A DNA stretch of 64,000 bases, taken from an uncultured Oscillospiraceae bacterium. GTDB taxonomy: Bacteria > Bacillota > Clostridia > Oscillospirales > Oscillospiraceae. The stretch is from contig CATABD010000001.1 in assembly GCA_949494735.1 (NCBI GenBank), positions 41,533 to 105,532 of the forward strand. Direction: 5' to 3'. Of the stretch, positions 55,570-64,000 are shown one piece after another. The notes beneath the pieces are model-generated. The model saw only the letters and a list, made by a program, of their open reading frames with translations, was not told the DNA's origin and did no database searches. Numbering within the stretch: the first letter of the stretch is position 1; each line of letters starts with the position of its first letter. The translations under genes were made by a program, and so were the position numbers.

Positions 55570-55895
55570 AGAACCTGTATTCACAGCCTCAAACGCCGTC
55601 CGGGCGGGTCCTTACCCGCCACACTGCGTTTAAGGAAACGCTGATTAAATACGCCTGCGGCGCTTTGCAGATATTTTGCACCAGAATTTTGTTGCAATTT
55701 CTTGAAATAAACACAATTATTCCTGCGAAATTGCGCCGCATTCTGGCGCAAAATCTCTCGCAAATCGCTCTTGTCGATTTAATCAGTCCTTCCTTAATTT
55801 TCTTGAGATACACAAAGTATTCCAGCGGAAATTCGCCTTGACTGGTGGGGAAAGCCCTCGCCCACCCGACATCTTCGGCTGTGAATACAGGTTCT
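55570..55895. mobile_element. Nested palindromic MITE-like element
   Basis: Outer 19 bp perfect terminal inverted repeats agaacctgtattcacagcc / ggctgtgaatacaggttct; inner imperfect TIRs taaggaaacgctgattaaat (55631-55650) / atttaatcagtccttcctta (55777-55796). Confidence 0.75.
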
Positions 55896-56190
55896 TTAGT
55901 CAGCGCGCTTTTTCAGCTGCACCGACTATCCCGACAGGCCCGCACATCTTTTGAGCGGTACAAATCATAGCACCTCACATGAAAAATCGCAAGGAACAAA
56001 ACAACGAAAATCCGTCCTTTTCCCCGCCCGGTTTTGGAGGGGTATACCGAGCGCGGGGCGTTTGAAAGCCTGTATCTTAAGCGAATCTAAATATTTTTCA
56101 AAGAAAACCGCCTTGTCCCTATTCTGCTGCTATGGTATAATAATATGCTCAATTTTTAGGCCGCCATCGAAAATTTGTCCAACTACAGGG

Positions 56191-56219
56191 TTGACATATT
56201 AAAACCGATGTTCTATTAT
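56191..56219 (+). promoter_or_regulatory. uvrB promoter with LexA-box-like spacer
   Basis: TTGACA-17 nt-TATTAT; spacer holds AAACcgatGTTC (56202-56213). Confidence 0.65.
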
Positions 56220-56278
56220 AAAGCTGTTCATCATAAAAGGCCGCCCTATCATCACACAAGGTCACGGGGGGATCACTT

Positions 56279-58249
<1,971 letters not shown>

Positions 58250-58308
58250 CCGCCTCCTGGGGCCCCGCCTTGGGCGGGGCGGCGCAAGCGCCGCAAATTC
58301 GGAGCGAA

Positions 58309-58345
58309 GCGGAGAATTTTGCAGGGCGGATTCATTCCGCCCTGC
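58309..58345. repeat. REP-like palindromic unit, copy B
   Basis: gcggagaattttgcagggcggattcattccgccctgcgggg; related to 47428-47466. Confidence 0.55.
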
Positions 58346-58388
58346 GGGGAATCAAACCGGGGCCCCCGCGCGGCTTGCCCCGTGGGGC

Positions 58389-58468
58389 GCGGCCAAGACG
58401 CTGGAGTTCGAGGTTGCCGCCGCTTTGCGGGACCAGATCATCAAACTGAGAGGGGAAGCGTAACCGCC
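58389..58468 (+). pseudogene. Duplicated 3' end of uvrB
   Basis: gcggccaagacgctggagttcgaggttgccgccgctttgcgggaccagatcatcaaactgagaggggaagcgtaaccgcc nearly identical to 58172-58254. Confidence 0.85.
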
Positions 58469-58882
58469 ATGTGGGTACTGTTCGCAATTTTGTCCGCGGT
58501 GTTCGCGGCGCTGACATCTATCCTGGCCAAAATCGGCATTGAGAATGTAGACTCCACCCTGGCCACCGCCATCCGTACCGCAGTAGTGCTGGTGATGGCC
58601 TGGGGCATGGTGCTGCTGACCGGGAAAGCCGGGGGCATCTCACATATCGCCGGCCGGAGCTGGCTGTTCCTGGCCCTGTCCGGCCTTGCCACCGGGGCTT
58701 CCTGGCTGTGCTATTATTACGCCCTCCAGCAGGGCCCCGCCAGCAAGGTCATCCCCATCGACAAGCTCAGCGTGGTCATCTCGCTGGTGCTGGCCTTCGC
58801 GGTGCTCCACGAAAAGGTGGACGCAAAGGCCATTGCCGGCGGCGCGCTCATCACTGTGGGCACGCTGGTGATGGTGCTGTAA
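58469..58882 (+). CDS. EamA/DMT family transporter (half-size)
   Basis: MWVLFAILSAVFAALTSILAKIGIENVDSTLATAIRTAVVLVMAWGMV...YALQQGPASKVIPIDKLSVVISLVLAFAVLHEKVDAKAIAGGALITVGTLVMVL. Confidence 0.9.
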   Translation: MWVLFAILSAVFAALTSILAKIGIENVDSTLATAIRTAVVLVMAWGMVLLTGKAGGISHIAGRSWLFLALSGLATGASWLCYYYALQQGPASKVIPIDKLSVVISLVLAFAVLHEKVDAKAIAGGALITVGTLVMVL

Positions 58883-58892
58883 GGAGTGCGGC

Positions 58893-59384
58893 ATGGCAAA
58901 ACAGAAGGACGAAAAAACCAACGTCATGCGCGTATTGGACCAGAAAAAGGTCCCCTACACCCCCCACGCCTACCCCGTGGGGGATACCGCCCCCGACGGC
59001 GTGACGGTGGCCCGGCTGCTGGGCCAAAATCCGGCGGCGGTGTTCAAAACCCTGGTAGCCAAGGGGGCGTCCGGGGGGTGTTACGTGTTCGGCATCCCCG
59101 TGGAGGCCACCCTGGATTTGAAAAAGGCCGCAAAGGCGGCGGGGGAAAAGTCGGTGGCCATGCTGCCCGCGCGGGAGCTGCTGCCCCTGACGGGCTACGT
59201 CCACGGGGGCTGTTCCCCGGTGGGGATGAAAAAGCGCTTCCCCACCCTGTTCCACGAGAGCTGCCTGGAACTGGAGACCATGTGCGTGTCCGCCGGGAAG
59301 GTGGGATATCAGGTGGAGCTGAACCCGGCAGAGTTGATCGCCCTGGCGGGCGCAGCCACGGCGGATCTGATTGCGGAGGGATGA
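58893..59384 (+). CDS. ybaK: Cys-tRNA(Pro) deacylase YbaK/EbsC family
   Basis: VARLLGQNPAAVFKTLVAKGASGGCYVFGIPVEATLDLKKAAKAAGEKSVAMLPARELLPLTGYVHGGCSPVGMKKRFPTLFHES. Confidence 0.92.
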   Translation: MAKQKDEKTNVMRVLDQKKVPYTPHAYPVGDTAPDGVTVARLLGQNPAAVFKTLVAKGASGGCYVFGIPVEATLDLKKAAKAAGEKSVAMLPARELLPLTGYVHGGCSPVGMKKRFPTLFHESCLELETMCVSAGKVGYQVELNPAELIALAGAATADLIAEG

Positions 59385-59387
59385 GAG

Positions 59388-60320
59388 ATGACGGAGCAGT
59401 CTAAAAAAGTCCTGGACGGGATGCAGGTGCGCAAGTCCAAAAAAGAGAAGGAAGCCTTCCGTTCCTGGCTTTGCGGCGAGCTGGAAGCGGCGGGGTACGC
59501 CCCCACCATAGAGAAGGGCTTTGCCGCCCAAAATGTGGTGGTGGGCGGCCCGGAGGGCGCCAAGGTGCTGCTCACCGCCCACTATGACACCCAGGCCGTG
59601 CTGCCCGTCCCCAACTTCATCACCCCCCGCAACCCGGTTTTCTTTGTTCTCTACCAGGTGCTCATCGTCCTCCCCCTGTTCCTGGTAGTGGGGCTGACCA
59701 GCGGCCTCATCCTCGCCTTCGCCCCGGAGGCGGTGGCCTGGTGGCTGGGCCCCCTGTCCTCCATCGCCATCTGCGGCTTTTTCATGTGGTGGCTGATAGA
59801 CGGCAAGGCCAACAAGCACACCGCCAACGACAACACCAGCGGCGTGCTCACCCTCATCGAAACTGCCCTGGCCCTCCCCCCCGAGCAGCGGGGGCGGGTG
59901 TGCTTCGTGTTCTTCGACAACGAGGAAAAGGGGATGTTCGGCTCCGCCGCCTTTGCCAAGCGGCACAAAAGCGTAAAGAAAAACACCCCCGTGCTCAACT
60001 TCGACTGCGTGGGGGACGGGGACTCCATCCAGTTCTTCCCCCGGCGCAGGCTGAAAAAGGACGGGGACGCCATGGCGCGTATGGAGGCCGCCTTCCTCCC
60101 CAGCCGCGGCAAGGACGTGCAGATGGTGCGGGGCTTCGGCTTCTATCCCTCGGACAACGCCAATTTCAAGAAGGGCGCGGGGGTGTGCGCGCTGAAGCGC
60201 AAGCCCGTCGTCGGCTACTACATGGACCGCATCCACACCAGCAAGGATACGTCCCTGGACGAGGCCAACATCGCCCTGCTCCGGGACGGGGCCCTGCGGT
60301 ATATCGCCGCCCTGGGCTGA
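59388..60320 (+). CDS. M28 family metallopeptidase with two TM segments
   Basis: VLLTAHYDTQAVLPVPN, NDNTSGVLTLIETALALPPEQRGRVCFVFFDNEEKGMFGSAAFAKRH, DRIHTSKDTSLDEANI. Confidence 0.85.
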   Translation: MTEQSKKVLDGMQVRKSKKEKEAFRSWLCGELEAAGYAPTIEKGFAAQNVVVGGPEGAKVLLTAHYDTQAVLPVPNFITPRNPVFFVLYQVLIVLPLFLVVGLTSGLILAFAPEAVAWWLGPLSSIAICGFFMWWLIDGKANKHTANDNTSGVLTLIETALALPPEQRGRVCFVFFDNEEKGMFGSAAFAKRHKSVKKNTPVLNFDCVGDGDSIQFFPRRRLKKDGDAMARMEAAFLPSRGKDVQMVRGFGFYPSDNANFKKGAGVCALKRKPVVGYYMDRIHTSKDTSLDEANIALLRDGALRYIAALG

Positions 60321-60321
60321 T

Positions 60322-61098
60322 ATGGCCAGCTGGAATCCCTGGCACGGCTGCCACAAGGCCTCCCCCGGCTGCGCCAACTGCTACGTCTACCGGGGGGATC
60401 AGCGCCGGGGGCTGGACGCCTCGAAGGTATACCGCACCAAATCCTACGACCTGCCCCTGCGCCAGAAGCGGAACGGGGACTGGACAATCCCGCCCGGCGA
60501 CATGGTGTGGACCTGCTTCTCGTCGGATTTCCTGCTGGAGGACGCGGACGAGTGGCGGCCCTGGGCCTGGGCCATGATGAAGGTGCGCACCGACCTCAAT
60601 TTCTTCTTTATCACCAAGCGCATCCACCGCCTGGCGGACCATCTCCCCCCGGACTGGGGGGACGGCTATGACAACGTGGCCATCTGCTCCACGGCGGAGG
60701 ACCAGCAGCGGGCCGGTTTCCGCCTGCCCATCCTGAAGGCCGCCCCGGTCAAGCACAAGTCCATCACCTGCGAGCCCCTCTTGGGCCCCGTTGACCTGAC
60801 CCCCTGGCTGGGCGGGGACATCACCCAGGTGGTGGCGGGGGGCGAATCCGGGCCGGACGCGCGGCCCTGCCGGTACGAGTGGGTTCTGGACCTGCGCCGC
60901 CAGTGCGTGGAGGCCGGGGTGCCCTTCCTGTTCAAGCAGACCGGGGCCAGGCTCATCAAGGACGGGAAGCTCTACCAGATCCCCCGCAGGCTCCAGCACA
61001 TCCAGGCCCGGAGGGCCGGCATCAACTACCGCTGCCAGACCTTCCGCCCCAAGCACGACGGGCGGGAGTGGTCGGTATCACACGGAGAAGTCTTTTGA
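60322..61098 (+). CDS. DUF5131 / phage Gp37-Gp68-like protein
   Basis: WNPWHGCHKASPGCANCYVYRGDQRRGLDASKVYRTKSYDLPLRQKRNGDWTIPPGDMVWTCFSSDFLLEDADEWRPWAWAMMKVRTDLNFFFITKRIHRL. Confidence 0.85.
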   Translation: MASWNPWHGCHKASPGCANCYVYRGDQRRGLDASKVYRTKSYDLPLRQKRNGDWTIPPGDMVWTCFSSDFLLEDADEWRPWAWAMMKVRTDLNFFFITKRIHRLADHLPPDWGDGYDNVAICSTAEDQQRAGFRLPILKAAPVKHKSITCEPLLGPVDLTPWLGGDITQVVAGGESGPDARPCRYEWVLDLRRQCVEAGVPFLFKQTGARLIKDGKLYQIPRRLQHIQARRAGINYRCQTFRPKHDGREWSVSHGEVF

Positions 61099-61111
61099 GG
61101 AGGAAAAGGGC

Positions 61112-61495
61112 ATGAAATATGAATGGCTGGACGAATATCTGCTGGAAAAGCCCGGCGTGGAGAAGGATTTCAAGCTGGAGTGGGGCTGGCACCGCTATAT
61201 GGTGCGGGGCAAGCTGTTCGCCGCCGTGTGCTCCCCAAAGGGGATGAAGGACGAGCGGTATAACGACCACGACCTGGTGAACCTCAAATGCGACCCCCGG
61301 CTGGCCGAGGCGTTCCGGGAGCAGTACCCGGAGATTCTCCCCGGCTTCTACTGCGACAAAAAGCTGTGGGTGGCCGCGCTGCTGGACGGGGAGCTGCCCG
61401 ACCTTGTGCTCAAGGATCTGTGCGACATGTCCTACCAGCTGGTGGTGTCCAAGCTGCCCAAGTATGTCCAAAAAGAGCTGGCCGGTGGCGGCTGA
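61112..61495 (+). CDS. MmcQ/YjbR family protein
   Basis: FKLEWGWHRYMVRGKLFAAVCSPKGMKDERYNDHDLVNLKCDPRLAEAFREQYPEILPGFYCDKKLWVAALLDG. Confidence 0.85.
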   Translation: MKYEWLDEYLLEKPGVEKDFKLEWGWHRYMVRGKLFAAVCSPKGMKDERYNDHDLVNLKCDPRLAEAFREQYPEILPGFYCDKKLWVAALLDGELPDLVLKDLCDMSYQLVVSKLPKYVQKELAGGG

Positions 61496-61545
61496 GCCTC
61501 GCGCAGTTTGTGGGATATTCCCGAATAATCCATCAAAAATGGGGC

Positions 61546-61574
61546 TTGACATTAAAAATTCGTTTCATTATCCT
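61546..61574 (+). promoter_or_regulatory. uvrA promoter
   Basis: TTGACA-17 nt-TATCCT. Confidence 0.6.
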
Positions 61575-61616
61575 TATATCCGGGCCCAAATTTAAAGAAA
61601 ACTGAGGAGAACACCC

Positions 61617-64000
61617 ATGCAGGACAAGATCGTCATCAAAGGCGCGCGAGAAAACAACCTGAAAAACATCGACGTGGAGATACCCCGGGACAAGCTGGTG
61701 GTGCTCACCGGCCTGTCCGGGTCGGGGAAGTCCTCCCTGGCCTTTGAGACGCTGTACGCCGAGGGCCAGCGGCGGTATGTGGAGTCCCTGTCCTCCTACG
61801 CCCGGATGTTTTTGGGCCAGATGGAGAAGCCCGACGTGGACTACATCGAGGGGCTGTCCCCCGCCATCTCCATCGACCAGAAGACCACCTCCAAAAACCC
61901 CCGGTCCACTGTGGGCACCGTCACCGAGATTTACGACTACCTGCGCCTGCTGTGGGCCCGGGTGGGCACCCCCCACTGCCCCAAGTGCGGCAAGGAGATC
62001 AAGCAGCAGACCATCGACCAGATCATCGACCAGGTGATGACCCTCCCCGAGGCCACCCGCATCCAGGTGCTCTCCCCCGTCATCCGGGGCAAAAAGGGTG
62101 AGCACGCCAAAATCTTTGAGGACGCCCGGAAGTCGGGCTACGTCCGGGTGCGGGCAGACGGCTCGCTCTACGACCTCACCGAGGAGATCAAGCTGGACAA
62201 GAACCGCAAGCATTCCATTGAGATCGTGGTGGACCGGCTGGTGATCCGGGAGGACGTGGCCCGGCGGCTCACCGACAGCGTGGAGACCGCCTCCAACCTG
62301 TCCGGCGGCATCGTTGTCATCAACGTCCTGGGGGAGGAGGAGCGGGACATCACCTTCTCCCAGAACTACGCCTGCGAGGACTGCGGCGTGTCCATTGAGG
62401 AGCTGTCCCCCCGGATGTTCTCCTTCAACAACCCCTTTGGGGCCTGCCCCGCCTGCACCGGCCTGGGTGCGCAGCTGAAGGTGGACCCTGACCGAATCCT
62501 GCCCAACCGCTCCCTGTCTATCCTGGAGGGGGCCATCACCGCCTCCGGCTGGAACCACATCAAGTCGGACGGCATCTCCCGGATGTACTTCGACGCCTTG
62601 GCGAAAAAATACAAGTTCAAGCTCACCGACCCGGTGGAAAAGCTGTCCGGCGAGGTGCTGGACATCATCCTCTACGGCACCCGCGGGGAAAAGCTCACCC
62701 TCAACTACGACCAGCCCCGGGGCAAGGGCACCCTGTACCAGCCCTTCGAGGGGATTATCAACAACCTGGAGCGCCGCTACCGGGAGACCCAGTCGGACGC
62801 CATGAAGCGGGAGATCGAGGAGTGCATGAGCGAGTGCCCCTGCCCCGAGTGCCAGGGCAAACGCCTTAAGCGTGAGGCCCTGGCGGTGACGGTAGGCGGC
62901 AGCTCCATCCACCAGTTCTGCGAGAAGCCGGTGGACGAGGCCCTGGCCTTTCTGGACACCATCACCCTCACCGACACCCAGGCCATGATCGCCGACCAGA
63001 TTTTGAAGGAAATCCGGGCGCGGCTGGGCTTTTTGAAGTCGGTGGGCCTGCAATACCTTACCCTCACCCGGCAGGCGGGCACCCTGTCCGGCGGCGAGAG
63101 CCAGCGCATCCGGCTGGCCACCCAGATCGGCTCCTCCCTCATGGGGGTGCTGTATATCCTGGACGAGCCGTCCATCGGCCTGCACCAGCGGGACAACGAT
63201 TTGCTGCTGGGCACCTTGAAGCACCTGCGGGACCTGGGCAATACCCTGATTGTTGTCGAGCACGACGAGGACACCATGCGGGCCGCCGACTACATTGTGG
63301 ATATCGGCCCCGGCGCGGGGGTCCACGGCGGGCAGGTGGTGGCCTGCGGCACCGCCGAGGAAGTCATGAATACCCCCGGCTCCGTCACCGGCGACTACCT
63401 GGCGGGGCGGAAGAAGGTCCCCGTCCCCACCCAGCGCCGGGCGGGCAACGGCCACCTGCTCACCGTGCGCGGCGCGGCGGAGAACAACCTGCGCCACATC
63501 GACGTGAGCTTCCCCTTGGGGACGTTTATCGCCGTCACCGGGGTGTCCGGCTCAGGCAAGTCGTCCCTGGTGAACGAAATCCTCTATAAGCGGCTGGGGG
63601 CGGAGCTCAACCGCACCAAGGCCCGGCCGGGGAAGCACGACGGCATGGAGGGCATTGAGCATCTGGATAAAGTAATCGCCATCGACCAGTCCCCCATCGG
63701 CCGCACCCCCCGCTCCAACCCCGCCACCTACACGGGGCTGTTCAACGACATCCGGGAGCTGTTCGCCTCCACCCAGGACGCCAAGGCCAGGGGCTACGGC
63801 CCCGGCCGGTTCTCCTTCAACGTCCGGGGCGGGCGGTGCGAGGCCTGCTCCGGCGACGGCCTGCTGAAAATCGAGATGCACTTCCTGCCCGACATCTACG
63901 TGCCCTGCGAGGTGTGCAAGGGCAAGCGCTACAACCGGGAGACGCTGGAGGTGCGCTACAAGGGCAAGAACATCCACGAGGTGCTGGAGATGACGGTGGA
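61617..64000 (+). CDS. uvrA: Excinuclease ABC subunit A (truncated by window edge)
   Basis: [75 protein letters not shown]; not listed in the ORF track because no stop is reached. Confidence 0.97.
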   Translation, partial: MQDKIVIKGARENNLKNIDVEIPRDKLVVLTGLSGSGKSSLAFETLYAEGQRRYVESLSSYARMFLGQMEKPDVDYIEGLSPAISIDQKTTSKNPRSTVGTVTEIYDYLRLLWARVGTPHCPKCGKEIKQQTIDQIIDQVMTLPEATRIQVLSPVIRGKKGEHAKIFEDARKSGYVRVRADGSLYDLTEEIKLDKNRKHSIEIVVDRLVIREDVARRLTDSVETASNLSGGIVVINVLGEEERDITFSQNYACEDCGVSIEELSPRMFSFNNPFGACPACTGLGAQLKVDPDRILPNRSLSILEGAITASGWNHIKSDGISRMYFDALAKKYKFKLTDPVEKLSGEVLDIILYGTRGEKLTLNYDQPRGKGTLYQPFEGIINNLERRYRETQSDAMKREIEECMSECPCPECQGKRLKREALAVTVGGSSIHQFCEKPVDEALAFLDTITLTDTQAMIADQILKEIRARLGFLKSVGLQYLTLTRQAGTLSGGESQRIRLATQIGSSLMGVLYILDEPSIGLHQRDNDLLLGTLKHLRDLGNTLIVVEHDEDTMRAADYIVDIGPGAGVHGGQVVACGTAEEVMNTPGSVTGDYLAGRKKVPVPTQRRAGNGHLLTVRGAAENNLRHIDVSFPLGTFIAVTGVSGSGKSSLVNEILYKRLGAELNRTKARPGKHDGMEGIEHLDKVIAIDQSPIGRTPRSNPATYTGLFNDIRELFASTQDAKARGYGPGRFSFNVRGGRCEACSGDGLLKIEMHFLPDIYVPCEVCKGKRYNRETLEVRYKGKNIHEVLEMTV

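Noticed and set aside
55581-55813. 60-74 aa minus-strand ORFs inside the palindromic element
   Set aside because: They only read through the repeat; no RBS or recognisable domain.
61533-63497. 654 aa minus-strand ORF over uvrA
   Set aside because: Shadow ORF opposite uvrA.

Overview
The window is a 64 kb GC-rich segment of a flagellated, anaerobe-type Firmicute chromosome (gene content looks Clostridia/Oscillospiraceae-like; taxonomy is inference). From left to right it contains: (1) a flagellar operon on the minus strand, flgB-flgC-fliE-fliF-fliG-fliH-fliI-fliJ-fliK-flgD-TIGR02530-flgE (flgE cut by the edge), with a near-consensus sigma-A promoter; (2) a hexuronate catabolism region: minus-strand kdgA(VOC fusion)-kdgK-uxaC-MFS-uxaB-uxaA and plus-strand TRAP transporter-uxuB-GntR-kdgF cupin, with matching operator-like palindromes at three promoters; (3) a galactose mglBAC ABC operon followed by a YesN/YesM two-component system and two periplasmic-binding-protein paralogues; (4) an oligopeptide ABC operon whose OppC permease carries an inserted RCC1-like beta-propeller and whose OppF ATPase carries a long coiled-coil insertion; (5) a BlaI/BlaR1-type pair with a very large extracellular region; (6) two divergent tRNA-Leu genes; (7) a three-gene acyl-CoA dehydratase activase cassette; (8) cdd, an antiporter, and a nested palindromic MITE-like element; (9) uvrB ... 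uvrA (cut by the right edge) flanking eamA, ybaK, an M28 peptidase, DUF5131 and mmcQ/yjbR. The observations I rate most worth follow-up are the RCC1 propeller inside OppC, the OppF insertion in the same operon, the GntR operator set, the duplicated 3' end of uvrB around a hairpin repeat, and the nested MITE with a second copy that supplies a stop codon. All calls are by reading only; no searches were run.
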